Translations under genes and position numbers: made by a program | Notes under the pieces: model-generated | What the model saw: the letters and a program-made list of their open reading frames with translations, nothing else | The model's database searches: none | What the model was told of the DNA's origin: nothing | From: Aplectana chamaeleonis | Lineage: Eukaryota > Nematoda > Chromadorea > Rhabditida > Cosmocercidae | NCBI GenBank assembly: GCA_029168955.1 | Contig: JAPDOI010000711.1 | Span: forward strand, 1 to 64,000 | Length of the DNA stretch: 64,000 bases | Direction of reading: 5' to 3' | Part shown: piece after piece, positions 9,713-19,371 of the stretch | Layout of the letters: each line of letters begins with the position of its first letter | Position numbering within the stretch: the first letter of the stretch is position 1

Positions 9713-10556
9713 CGTCATAAATACATCGTTTCGTACATGTATTTTACCCCAAAATTGGAAAGTGGCTCGTGTTATTCCACTGCCGAAGCCGGGAAAGTCA
9801 CCATCCACGGCTAAAGGGTACCGGCCGATCAGTCTGCTCTCACCCATCGCCAAAATTGCCGAAAAACTGGTTGTGGAGGAGCTTGCCGAGCATAACAGCC
9901 AACAGCAGCACCAACATGGTTTCCGTAAATTACATTCCACCACTACGGCCTTGTTGGAAATTGTGAGCTATGTGCTGGACGGCTTCAATGCCATTAAACC
10001 CCAACGTACTGTTGGTGTGGCCCTCGACTTAACAAAGGCATTTGACACTGTCAATCTAGGCCTACTATCAGAGAGTCTGTTGAAGTCTACCATCAAGCCA
10101 TGGCAGAAACGGTGGATAGCTGCCTTCACTAAAGGACGTCGGGCAAATGTGCTATTCCAGGGACATGTTTCCAATAGCATCCCCATCGCCGCTGGTGTCC
10201 CTCAAGGAGGAGTTTTATCGCCTGCACTTTTCAGTTTATATCTAGAAGATCTGCCCGTTCCCCCTCAAGACATCAAGGTCGTTGCATACGCGGATGATAT
10301 TACTATTCTGTGCCGAGATCGCGACATTAAGGTAGCCACCAGTAAGATCAATGACTACTTGATCGAGTTGAAATGTTTCTTCGATCGCAAAATGCTCACA
10401 GTCTCTGCCTCCAAATCGTCCGTCACCGTCTTTTCCACTGATAATGCAGAGCACAGTGCCCATCCTATGGTGAAATGGGACGAAACTCAATTGCAGGCCA
10501 CCCGATTCCCCAAGCTGCTTGGACTCGTGTTGGATCCTTCTGTTGAAATTTCATAA
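9687..10556 (+). pseudogene. A3 reverse transcriptase core
   Basis: 289-residue open frame. It includes IPLPKPGKSPSTAKGYRPIS and HQHGFRKLHSTTTALLEI. Motif A is VALDLTKAFDTV, motif B is GVPQGGVLSPALFSLYLED, and motif C is VAYADDITIL with the YADD catalytic aspartates. The thumb starts at KLLGLVLDPS. It would prime cDNA synthesis at the nicked target. An extra T near 10542 ends the frame, and the thumb and C-terminus continue in other frames. Confidence 0.88.
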
Positions 10557-10668
10557 GAACACTGAGCAGAAGCAAGCCACAGTGAAAACAAGACTCAACG
10601 TCCTGCGTGCTCTCGGTGGAACGTCCTGGGATGCAATAAAGAAACGATCCTGACCACGTATAAGGCTA

Positions 10669-11355
10669 TTGTGCAGCCCGCCTTGGGTATGCTGCGCCAG
10701 TCTGGCAGCACATCGTGTCGGACACCTCTTGGTCCAAGCTGCAGCGCGTCCAAAATTGTGCTCTGCGAATTGCAACAGGCTGTTCCAAAGCTCTCCAATA
10801 GAGCACTTACATGCCGAAGCTCGCATATTGCCAGTCAGAGACCACTGCCAACTCCAGGCGCAACAAATGTACATTAACATCGTGAAGCAGCCGAATCATC
10901 CTTCGCGAAGAGTACTAAACCCGGTGAGAGAGAGATGTATCAGAAAGCCTTTCGCTGATGCTCCGTCGAAAGTAGATGTGCAGAGATGGACTGAAGCACA
11001 ACAAGAACGCCTCCGTCTCTTGCGCGCGGAGCATACCCGATTCGTGAACGAACACTTGAGCAGAGTTGCCATAAACCCCATACTGGGAGTCGCACCTCCA
11101 AAGGTCTCCGAGACAGAGATGGAACTTGGCAGGCGTGCCAGGTGCACCCTTGCATCGTTACGCTGTGGACACTCCCCCATGCTTATGTCATACTTGCATA
11201 GGATTGACAACAGCAAACCTGACGAGTGTCCTGATTGCGGTAGTCAAGGGCATACTACTGCGCACCTGTTCAATTGCCCGAAAAGACCGACTACATTGAC
11301 GACAATGGATCTGTGGACGAACCCAGTGCTAGTGGCCGAGTTTCTGAACCTATGA
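10669..11355 (+). pseudogene. A3 C-terminal domain with CCHHC finger
   Basis: 228-residue open frame whose authentic part starts near residue 35 (SSPIEHLHAEARILPVRDHC). It ends with CPDCGSQGHTTAHLFNC (CX2CX4HX3HX3C) and the family-wide terminus DLWTNPVLVAEFLNL. The 3' UTR is only about 25 bases before the GAA tail. There is no RNase H domain between the RT and the finger. Confidence 0.85.
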
Positions 11356-11621
11356 CAGAACCCCTCTCTGTGGCTGCAAAGAAGAAGAAGAAGAAGCAAG
11401 ATTCGCGAGTATTTTCTACACAGAAACGGAGCGTGAGAAATAAGAGGAACTGGGCAGCCAAACAGTACCGGAAGCTGCTCCAGTTATCAGAAAATAGGAC
11501 TACAGATATCAGAGAATAGGCCGGAATAGAGAAGTCGAAGGCAACAGACAGGCAGTGGGCCGAGATCAGAAAAAAAGGTGAGGCGATATCGATAGATCTC
11601 CCGTTGAGAGGCGCAGAGTTA

Positions 11622-11756
11622 GGGGCTGAGCAGAGTGCCACCGCGGCGCGGCGCGGTCTGATGATGGAGAACCGTATTGATAGATCGCCGCGATCTATCA
11701 ATACGGCTCTCAATCATCAGGCCGCGCCGCGCCGCGGTGGCACTCTGCTCAGCCCC
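11622..11756. repeat. Palindromic MITE in gypsy leader
   Basis: Inverted repeat from GGGGCTGAGCAGAGTGCC to its complement, centred near 11691 (GATCTATCAATACGG in both arms). Flanked by TA on both sides (TTA / TAA), as for TA-targeting MITEs. GC-rich centre, non-coding. Confidence 0.75.
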
Positions 11757-11767
11757 TAAGGCCATTG

Positions 11768-12142
11768 TTAGGCCATTGTTATACCTGAAGTTTGCGACCG
11801 CGACAGGTGCGGTCAACTGTTACGAATCGTGCCGGGACCAGGCCCACACAAAAGAAAAATGCTGTCGCAGGAACAGTTTGCAGCACGTGTCGCGGTCGCT
11901 GGCTCGAAAGGGGCTGTTATGCCTGAAATGTGGAAACCGTGCGGTAATCGGTCGCTGTCGCGGCTGTCCGTCGCAGTGCAGTGCACTGCGACGGGTGTCA
12001 GCGACAGCGACCCAGCCAAATCCGGTATCGTGCCGGGTGTTTCTTGGCCCTGAGCGACAGCGACGGCTGGCCCTCAACGACAGCGACGTAGCAGTGCTCT
12101 GCGACCGCGACAGGCCTGTCGTAGGGTATAACAATGGCCTAA
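11768..12142. repeat. TIR element (375 bp) in gypsy leader
   Basis: Terminal inverted repeats TTAGGCCATTGTTATACC at both ends. The interior carries repeated GCGACCGCGACAGG-type blocks in both orientations. Non-coding. It abuts the palindrome at 11622-11756, and a partial copy of its end (TAAGGCCATTGTT) precedes it. Confidence 0.65.
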
Positions 12143-12388
12143 GACGCCAACGGGTGGGGTCATCGATCACAGTCCAGGGTGGCCACGATTCGACAGTTCC
12201 ATGGGAGGCCCAGTCAAAGAAGAGAATCACACCGGCGCACAGTAAGCCGCCGTGTATTTCGTTTCGTCTAGTACCAGGATTGGATAAGTGATTGGGGCTG
12301 GTAGGAAGTACAAATACTAGGCATCAGAAAGTGATTTGAATTCTCGCACACTGAATTAGAGTCTTGTTATTCGATTGCATCTCGCATT

Positions 12389-13900
12389 ATGTCATTGTTT
12401 AACGGCGAGGTCATTGAAAACGAATCAATGTGTTCCAGGAACGTGATGGCAGAGCGAGTTGAAGAGAATGGAAAGAAGGGAGAGTGCTCAGGAGCACAGG
12501 TGAGTAGAGACAGCAATTCATTTGGCATTGCAGATGTGAAAAATGAAATTGTTAGAGCCATTAAGAGGATTAGGCAATTACCGGAGAGGGTTGCGGAAGA
12601 ACTTTCGGAGGTTCGCACTAGCGGGAAATGTAGATCACAGTTGTCGAGTGTTTTGGAGAAAGAGGTCGGACATGCTTGCAAAATTTTGGAAGAACTCACA
12701 GCAAACGTAATGGGGTTTAAACAGTTTGGTGGACAACTGTTTCGTGCGCTTCGAGATAAGGGAATAGAATCTCTAGAAGACTTAGAAGATTATTTTGCCA
12801 CAACTGAAAGGGATGGAGAGTTGATTGCAGATATATGCGGCATGTTTCAGACGGACGTATCGAAAGTTCGATCGGTGCTGGGAGAGATTCAGAAGTCCAG
12901 GACGCAGGTGCGCAGCCGTAAGCCATCAGATGATGACGACGACGTTGAAATGGCAAATGAAACTGGTAGGCGAGGTGAAATAGAATTCGAAAGAGGAAAT
13001 TATGAAAATAAAAACGAAAGGTTCCAGACAAATCGGACGGAATTGCGGGCACGGATTGGAGCGCCATCCGGGCAACACTTGAGGCCGCATTGGGATCCTG
13101 CGGACGAAAGACTGCGAAGGGATCAAGGTATCGATTCATTGAACTTTTTGGCACTAATGCAGGCTAATACGTGCGCAAACCCGGGAATTCTGAAAGGGAA
13201 TAAATCAGAGAATTTTAACGAATTCATTCGTCGGTTCAATAGAAAATATAGAGGTGTAATTTTTGATGATGCTACCCTGATAGACATTCTCGGTGATGAT
13301 CATCTGGAAGGCAAAGCCAGAGTGTTTTTCCTGTCGTTGCCCAGGGAGGTGAAAGAGCGAGGATTTGAGGCGGTAGTGTCCGAACTAAGGAAGCTTTTGT
13401 CGAACGATTCAACAGCAGGTCGCCTTCGCGCTTTAACCGAGTTAAGGAATCTTAGGAGAAGGCCAGGACAGGATGTTTCAGAGTTCTGTGTAGCACTGGA
13501 AAAGTTGGGACGGCAAGCAAACCCCTCGTGTATTTTGAGTGATAGATCGATGGAGTACGCGCAAATTTTACTCGATAATTTGAGGGAATGGCCTGAGCAC
13601 ATTCAGTTGCTAAGTACTCTTCATAAAGCAGATCCTAAAGAAGCTTACGAGTCAGTCAAAGAATTAGCTCTAACTATTGAACAATCTAAGTCAATGTGGG
13701 GAGGATTCGATAGTCGGAAGAAAGTTGAACGGGATGGTTGGAAGAAAAGATCGTTTATGTATCAAGAAAATGATAGGAAAACGGAATTCCAGCGCACAAT
13801 GAGACGAGAAGCTTATGGTGACAATGGACCCAAATCAACCACGGAAGTAGACAGACAGGACAGTAGGCGTGGAGCAAATGGAACGGCCAGTTTCACGTAA
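12389..13900 (+). CDS. gag: Gypsy Gag (capsid region)
   Basis: 503-residue ORF, the first long frame after the leader, with its ATG at 12389. The N-terminal third is charged and helix-prone. Residues about 265-390 match the retrotransposon gag pattern (FNEFIRRFNRKYRGVIFDD, then KARVFFLSLP and LTELRNLRRRPGQDVSEF). Its role is assembly of the virus-like particle. The zinc knuckle is missing from this frame and is found in the next one, which overlaps from 13869; either a +1 shift or an indel separates them. Confidence 0.85.
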   Translation: MSLFNGEVIENESMCSRNVMAERVEENGKKGECSGAQVSRDSNSFGIADVKNEIVRAIKRIRQLPERVAEELSEVRTSGKCRSQLSSVLEKEVGHACKILEELTANVMGFKQFGGQLFRALRDKGIESLEDLEDYFATTERDGELIADICGMFQTDVSKVRSVLGEIQKSRTQVRSRKPSDDDDDVEMANETGRRGEIEFERGNYENKNERFQTNRTELRARIGAPSGQHLRPHWDPADERLRRDQGIDSLNFLALMQANTCANPGILKGNKSENFNEFIRRFNRKYRGVIFDDATLIDILGDDHLEGKARVFFLSLPREVKERGFEAVVSELRKLLSNDSTAGRLRALTELRNLRRRPGQDVSEFCVALEKLGRQANPSCILSDRSMEYAQILLDNLREWPEHIQLLSTLHKADPKEAYESVKELALTIEQSKSMWGGFDSRKKVERDGWKKRSFMYQENDRKTEFQRTMRREAYGDNGPKSTTEVDRQDSRRGANGTASFT

Positions 13901-14666
13901 GGATGGCGGGAATAATGAGGCCCGTAAGGAAAATACCAGCGTGGGCAGAGATAGTAGAAAATGTTATAACTGCTCAAACTTCGGACACATGGCGAAGGAT
14001 TGTCCCGTAAGAAAACCGGTAGTAAAGCAAATAGGAAATAAGGAAGTGGAGCGTGAAACAAGCAAGGACACCCGCTTGGAAGAAGTTATCGCAAGGGCAA
14101 GGAGCCTAGGAATAAGAACCCCCCAGCAAGCACAGGAAAATACAGCTCTGATTGGTGGGACAAAAACAGGATGGGCTAAGTTATTGCAGACTCGCGTAAA
14201 AGCAGTACTTGACACAGGGTCCATGATAAGCATAATCCCGGTGGGAATCCTAGCTGAAGCGCGAAAAAGGGGAGCTGACATGAGCACGCTGCAAATTTTT
14301 CCGGACGCAGGCATGGTACCAGTATACGATGCATCAGACAACCGTATGGAATTCTTAGGAGCCGCTATGGTCATAGTGGAACTAGAAGGAGGAAAAACGG
14401 CAGAGGTAGCGTTCCACATTGCGGATACTAAGGATCAAGAAATTTTACTGGGCACCAATGCTCTGGAACAGCTTGGGGTACAGTTAATACTTTCGCCGGG
14501 CAGTGCTGAGACGACGGTGGAAGAATGCGATAGGAGAGTGGTTGTTACGCGAAGAATATATATCCCTGCTCATGGTAGTGGTATTGTGTCGGCGAGGTGT
14601 GAAGGTGATAGCGAGGAAAAGAGCGCGTTGTGTGGCCAAGTAAGGATGGAGTTGCAGCCGGTATAG
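13869..14666 (+). CDS. pol: Gypsy nucleocapsid knuckle and aspartic protease
   Basis: 265-residue frame overlapping the end of gag. A CCHC zinc knuckle lies at residues 32-45 (CYNCSNFGHMAKDC). The aspartic protease active site is VLDTGSMIS with D115, followed by the flap-like EFLGAAMVIVEL and EILLGTNALEQLG. After about 14600 the frame breaks at small indels (a lost A, an extra GT, an extra G) relative to the duplicate at 26269-26817, where the frame stays open. Confidence 0.85.
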   Translation: MEQMERPVSRKDGGNNEARKENTSVGRDSRKCYNCSNFGHMAKDCPVRKPVVKQIGNKEVERETSKDTRLEEVIARARSLGIRTPQQAQENTALIGGTKTGWAKLLQTRVKAVLDTGSMISIIPVGILAEARKRGADMSTLQIFPDAGMVPVYDASDNRMEFLGAAMVIVELEGGKTAEVAFHIADTKDQEILLGTNALEQLGVQLILSPGSAETTVEECDRRVVVTRRIYIPAHGSGIVSARCEGDSEEKSALCGQVRMELQPV

Positions 14667-14886
14667 TCAAAGTGTGTGTAACCAGGAAGTGGAGTTACCG
14701 ATCATGAATGAAAGTGAAGAGCCCATGGTCTTGAAGGAAGGTGAGGAGATAGGGAAATTGGGGGACGGAAAAATGGAAAGATGGATGGGAGGAGTGGAAC
14801 CCATTAATGATGGACGGAGAGGTGCTGGATGTGAATCAGGAAGAGAGAAGGAAAATGCTGCACGAGCAAGTGAAAGAGGGGCGGCA

Positions 14887-15250
14887 TGTGGTGTCGTGAC
14901 CGTGACCATGATCTCGACGATCAGCCGCCGGTGAAGTACCGCCGACAGATGTGATCTGGCGGGAGAAAGGGGGCGTGGCTTTTTAGTGGTCAGCGAAAGG
15001 AAGTGAACGCAAATCAATCTACCTCCAGCCTCTCGTCATCACGCCTGGCGGCTAACAGCCATTCACTCATTTTTATCACATTTGCCTAGGATAGTTGTTG
15101 TTTGAGCATTTATGCTCAATTCTCATGTTGTCAATTTTTATCTGATTTAGGTCTAATAAATTCTTTACAACTATAACGTTTTGAGCAGAACATAGCCGTG
15201 AGTCGGCCTCGTACTTTTCCCTCATCAACTTGATTGTTGGCCCGGTCACA
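14887..15250 (+). repeat. Internal gypsy LTR copy inside pol
   Basis: Complete 364-bp LTR in the same orientation as the terminal LTRs, lying between protease and RT. The left junction is GTGAAAGAGGG-GCGGCA-TGTGG, where GAGGGGCGGCA equals the element's own polypurine tract. The right junction is GTCACA-GTGAAAGAGGG. The pol sequence GTGAAAGAGGG therefore appears on both sides. This looks like template switching or self-integration rather than a standard 4-bp insertion. Confidence 0.85.
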
Positions 15251-15775
15251 GTGAAAGAGGGTTCAAAAGTGGTGCAATTGAGTGATGATATTCAATCCAT
15301 ATTGGATGAATTACCAGATGCTTTTGCAGTATGTGATAGAGAATTAACAGGGACGGATAGGGTAGAAATGAGTATTGATACTGGAGAACATAAGCCGATC
15401 AAGATGAAGGCCAGACCCGTTCCCTTGGGAATTCGGAAAAGGCTAAGGGAGCTTTTAGCGGACCTTGAAAATAGGAAGATCATAGAAAAGAGTAGTTCAG
15501 AATGGGCGTTTCCAATTAAGTTGGTTGAAAAGAAGGACGGTAGTCTGAGATTGTGCGTGGATTACAGGGAACTGAATAAAAGAATCAAACTTGACTCATA
15601 CCCGTTACCCACAATTGACGCGGTTCTGCAAAGTTTATCAGGAAAATCGTATTTTTCGACGCTAGACCTCTGCAGTGGTTATTGGCAGATCCCGCTAACT
15701 CCCGAGGCAGAGAGAAAATCGGCTTTTGTGACTACAGAAGGCCTGTTTCAGTTCGGGTTACTCCCTTTGGATTGA
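15251..15775 (+). CDS. pol: Gypsy reverse transcriptase, N-terminal half
   Basis: The open frame continues the pol reading after the internal LTR (VKEGSKVVQLSDD). RT landmarks are KMKARPVPLGIRKRL, EWAFPIKLVEKKDGSLRLCVDYRELN and FSTLDLCSGYWQIPL (motif A, catalytic D). It ends at a frameshift after FQFGLLPLD; the rest of RT is in the overlapping frame at 15682. Confidence 0.88.
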   Translation: MKEGSKVVQLSDDIQSILDELPDAFAVCDRELTGTDRVEMSIDTGEHKPIKMKARPVPLGIRKRLRELLADLENRKIIEKSSSEWAFPIKLVEKKDGSLRLCVDYRELNKRIKLDSYPLPTIDAVLQSLSGKSYFSTLDLCSGYWQIPLTPEAERKSAFVTTEGLFQFGLLPLD

Positions 15776-16119
15776 GCACGAGCCCTCCGGTTTTTCAAAG
15801 ATTAATGGACTCAGTGCTTCATGAGGTTTTGGGTGCAGAAGTATTCTGCTATATTGATGACATCATAGTATGCACCAACAATACAAAGGAGCGACACCTA
15901 GAATTGTTGAGGAAAGTGTGTTTGTTACTTCGCGACGCGGGATTACGTCTCAAGGCTCAGAAGTGTGCTCTGCTGCAAACCAGGGTGAATTTCCTGGGAC
16001 ACGTCATCGATAGCGAGGGCATTCACATGGATTCGAAAAAAGGTAGAGGCTATTGGGAAGTATGCGGTACCCAAAATGCAAAGGAGTTGAGGACGTTTTT
16101 AGGAATGGCCTCTTTATAG
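15740..16119 (+). CDS. pol: Gypsy reverse transcriptase, C-terminal half
   Basis: Continues RT in another frame: VTPFGLSTSPPVFQRLMD (motif B), CYIDDIIVCT with YIDD, then RVNFLGHVIDSEGI. Bases 16120-16304, which link to RNase H, are disrupted by further frameshifts. Confidence 0.87.
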
Positions 16120-16304
16120 GAAATTTTGCCTGGGTTTCGCCAAAGTGACAGGTTGCTTGTTTTTCCTTGACGTCGCCGAAATCGATATGGAAATGGACAG
16201 ATGAACATCAGGAGGCTTTTGAAAAATTGAAAAAGGTGATTTCGTCATTACCAGTCCCTCATGCAGCCTGATATTGAGAAGGCAAGGACGGTTCGAGACC
16301 ATTT

Positions 16305-18050
16305 ATGATCTGTACGGATGCGTCAACTACGGGACTTGGTGCTGTTCTCTCCCAAGAAGGGGATGATAAAAGTCTTCATCCAGTGTATTTTGCATCAAAG
16401 GGACTGAGTAGAGCGGAAAAGAGATATCATGTAACAGATTCGGAGGCTTTAGCCGTGGTCTTCGCAGTACGTCGTTTCCACGTGTTAATTTATGGGCTGC
16501 CAACAAAGATATTGACGGATCATCAGCCGTTGACGGCGCTGTTCAACAGAAGTAACGTCTCGGCCAGAGTTCTTAGATGGTCGCTCGAGCTGCAGCGCTA
16601 TAACCTGGAAATAAGGTATATAAACGGAAAAACAAATGCAGTGGCAGACGCGCTAAGCAGAGGAGCAGCACAACGTGTTAGTGAGGAATCCATGGCAGGA
16701 CTGAACGAAGCAGTTGTGAATGTAATGAGAGTGAAGGAGAAGACCAGGTGGATGGTTGAACTAGAAAAGGACGATGATTTTGAAGCAGTCCTGGAGGCCC
16801 TAAAGAATGGAGATACTCGGGCTAAGGTAGCATGGACGGGAGCAGTGAAACCTGCTAGAGTTGCTGATTTCGTAGTGGAAGAAGGTGATCTGAAAATGTA
16901 TCAACCCGAGGGACGTCTGGTATATGTTGTCCCGAGGAGTGCGCGTTATGAAATCTTCCACGAGGCGCATGCGGGCACTTTTGCAGGACATTTCAGTGCG
17001 CATAAGTTATTGAACAGGCTTAAAAAGGAAGTTTTCTGGCCAACGATGTCCCAGGACATACATAAATGGACGCGGGAGTGTCAGAAATGTTTTGTTAGCA
17101 ACCCAAGATCTGTGATCACACCCCCGTTGAAACCTGTTGTTACTGTGCGGCCTTACGAAATAGTTGGCGTAGATATACTAGAATTAGGCATTACGTCGAG
17201 CGGAAATCGCTACGCAGTTACGGTTATCGATCACTTTTCGAAATTTGCCGCGGCGTACCCAGTCCCCGATAAAAGTGCAGAAACGGTTGCGAGAGTGTTG
17301 TTTTCTCGATGGATAGCGGAGGGGTGCCGCTGGCCAAAAACGATACTCTCAGATAAAGGCGGAGAATTCGAGAATAGAGTTATGGAGGAACTCACTAGGA
17401 TCACGAACGTGAAGCATGTAACGACCAAAGGCTATAACCCAAGAGAGAATGGGGTTACGGAGCGCTTAAATAGCACCATAGTAGCGATGCTTCGACGGAG
17501 TACTGTTGTGCCAATGGAATGGGATATACGCCTACCCTTCTGTATGTTCGCGTATAATGTGACTCCTCACAGTGCGACGGGAGAGAGCCCATACTTCATA
17601 TTGCATGGAATGGACCCAGCATACCCTTCAACAGAGATTCCGAACGGAGGCATAACGTGGTACAGTATGGACCAGACTAGAGACGATTATAAAGCACAAT
17701 TGCTAATGTCGGTTGCAGAGATCCACGAGCGGGTAAAAGAATACAATGAGAGGGTAAGAGAGAAGATGAAAAGGGACTATGATAGAAGAAATGCGGTAGA
17801 CGAAGAAAAACACCCAAAAGTTGGAGAACGTGTGCACATGCGAGCGCCTAATGAAAAAGCAGCGAATTCCCACCCTAAGCTGGTATGCGAATGGGCAGGA
17901 CCGTTCCGCGTGTTGGAAACTAGCGAAAACTCGGCTTTAATCACTAGGATAGGTGAGAACGCAGAGCCCCTCAGAGTGAATTTCGACATGCTACGCGTGG
18001 TTCCAAGCTGTATTCCGGATGATCGCATCGATACTGTCACTAATAGATGA
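16305..18050 (+). CDS. pol: Gypsy RNase H and integrase
   Basis: 581-residue ORF. RNase H occupies roughly residues 1-120: CTDASTTGLGAV, TDSEALAVV, ILTDHQPL and NAVADALSR carry its acidic residues. The integrase zinc region (HAGTFAGHFSAHK ... CQKC) lies near residues 215-265. The catalytic core has VDILEL, LSDKGGEFE and NPRENGVTERLN (D, D, E). The C-terminus contains HPKLVCEWAGPFRVLE, a GPF/Y-like module. This is the longest intact gypsy frame. The C-terminal phrasing recalls nematode Cer-type elements (inference). Confidence 0.92.
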   Translation: MICTDASTTGLGAVLSQEGDDKSLHPVYFASKGLSRAEKRYHVTDSEALAVVFAVRRFHVLIYGLPTKILTDHQPLTALFNRSNVSARVLRWSLELQRYNLEIRYINGKTNAVADALSRGAAQRVSEESMAGLNEAVVNVMRVKEKTRWMVELEKDDDFEAVLEALKNGDTRAKVAWTGAVKPARVADFVVEEGDLKMYQPEGRLVYVVPRSARYEIFHEAHAGTFAGHFSAHKLLNRLKKEVFWPTMSQDIHKWTRECQKCFVSNPRSVITPPLKPVVTVRPYEIVGVDILELGITSSGNRYAVTVIDHFSKFAAAYPVPDKSAETVARVLFSRWIAEGCRWPKTILSDKGGEFENRVMEELTRITNVKHVTTKGYNPRENGVTERLNSTIVAMLRRSTVVPMEWDIRLPFCMFAYNVTPHSATGESPYFILHGMDPAYPSTEIPNGGITWYSMDQTRDDYKAQLLMSVAEIHERVKEYNERVREKMKRDYDRRNAVDEEKHPKVGERVHMRAPNEKAANSHPKLVCEWAGPFRVLETSENSALITRIGENAEPLRVNFDMLRVVPSCIPDDRIDTVTNR

Positions 18051-18113
18051 AAAAGGGGAAGGAAACCGCGCATCAAGGTTAATAAGATCACGTGTTTCAG
18101 GTCGAAAGATGCG

Positions 18114-18749
18114 GTGTTGGCTTCGAAGCATGAAAAAGGGCATCTCCAGTTTGTCTGCAAGGATGGATGCTTGAAGGATACCAAACTTGGCGAGATTGAA
18201 GGAATCCAGTTCCCCGGAGCGGTGGCTACTAGACCTTTCGGAACATTATGGGAAGCGTGGAGAGCAGCTAGTATATTTATGCGGGTGGATATTGATGTCG
18301 CATCGAAAATAAGGTTTCGGAAGGACGGTGCTGCATGCTTGGATCAGAATGCTTTGGAAGCTGTTCTGCGATTGGCGTATGAGAGCTGCCGAGATGTCGT
18401 ACGTTCGTGCCGTGGCAGTATGGAGGAAAGAAGATCGCCTCCGTGCAAACCGACGTCAACCCCTCCGAGAAGAGGGTTTTTGTCATGGGAGAGGTGCTGG
18501 TCGGCCGCAGCTCTCCTGAGGATTTTATTACAAAGGGCCGGCGTCGAGAGGAATCCAGGTCCAGCACGGAAGTATCCATGTGCCAACTGCGGCGAGGATG
18601 TTACCTGGCTTCTTCTTCTTATCAGCCACATTGGAGTTTCTTCTCATAGGCGCAGAAAGGCGGCAACATCACTCGGCTTGTTCCACATATCACGAGCAGA
18701 CAGAGGAGTAGGTCTGGCAGAGCATGAAAATAGATGTAGTGAATCATGA
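18114..18749 (+). pseudogene. Gypsy ORF3 N-part fused in frame to A4 leader
   Basis: Residues 1-90 (to 18384) belong to the third gypsy ORF (FVCKDGCLKD, LWEAWRAASIFMRV). From 18385 the same frame runs into NL-A copy A4 and reads its 2A motif (GVERNPGP) and the first PHD cysteines (CANCGEDVTW) before entering B1. The junction is exactly the A4 insertion point. The rest of ORF3 resumes at 25376. The function of ORF3 is not recognised. Confidence 0.75.
18385..18457 (+). ncRNA. HDV-like ribozyme fold, A4 copy
   Basis: All helices as at 7941 except base 36 (G to A), which weakens the possible P1.1. J4/2 keeps GCAAA. Confidence 0.6.
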
Positions 18750-19315
18750 CCAGTATTTTGACAGTCAGGACATTTATCCGGGACCGATTCATCGATCCTA
18801 TGTACGTAGGCTTTGAGGTACGAAGAATGACCGCAACGTAGACCCGCTAGAGTGACGCGGGAGCGTCTGGGCAGAGTCTTCTCACTGTCATCGACCGTAG
18901 GAGGCACACTACCAAGGACTGGATTAGGAGGGGCACAGGAAATGTATTCAGATACGAATCTGGTGTGTTCGATTTGCTGCAGCCTCTTCCTTGTGAGCTC
19001 CGAGGTGGCCCATCTTTGACGACCCACTGTAGAAATGGCAGCGTGCAGCGGTGTGCGAATATTACGAGGATGGGGGTCTGATGACAAGAGGGGGTAGTTG
19101 GGATGTGTGGCATTCTTGACTATGCCGATGTGGAACTGTTGTGACTGCAGTTGGCAGTGCTGCTTGACAGGAAGTAGGGCACATTCTTGGTGAAGATGGG
19201 ATATAGGTGTTGATTTTGAGCAGCCAGTGATGACACGAAGTGCAGTGTTTTGTACACGTTGTAGCTTGCTCCAAGAGGCGTCCGACAGGTGTCCTAGTCC
19301 ATATCGGGGCTCCAT
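18644..19315 (-). pseudogene. B1 C-terminal domain with CCHHC finger
   Basis: 223-residue frame: ASWSKLQRVQNTALRVITGC, then ISHLHQECALLPVKQHC, ending with CPDCQNTGHDSLHLFSC and MWNKPSDVAAFLRL. Layout matches the NL-A C-terminus. The frame is lost upstream near 19316-19372. Confidence 0.87.
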
Positions 19316-19371
19316 ACTCCAGAGTAGGCTGTATCATGGCCTTATATGTCGTGCGTAAGACTTCCTTTGTG

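Larger units (their letters stand above)
7941..11395 (+). mobile_element. NL-A copy A3, full length, in gypsy leader
   Basis: Runs from GCTGCCGAG to a (GAA)5 tail, 3455 bp. The duplication GCAAGATTCG occurs at 7926-7935 and 11396-11405, and five extra bases (ATTCG) sit at the 5' junction. It lies between the gypsy primer site and gag. Its 3' half is about 99% identical to A5, so both came from very similar recent sources. The polyprotein frame is broken by a handful of single-base indels. Confidence 0.93.

Noticed and set aside
11768..11775. TTAGGC as a nematode telomere repeat
   Set aside because: Occurs singly as part of a TIR (TTAGGCCATTG), not as tandem arrays.
14881..15261. Ordinary solo LTR insertion with 11-bp duplication
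   Set aside because: Ty3/gypsy integrases make 4-6 bp duplications (4 bp at this element's own borders), and polypurine-tract bases are included at the left junction.
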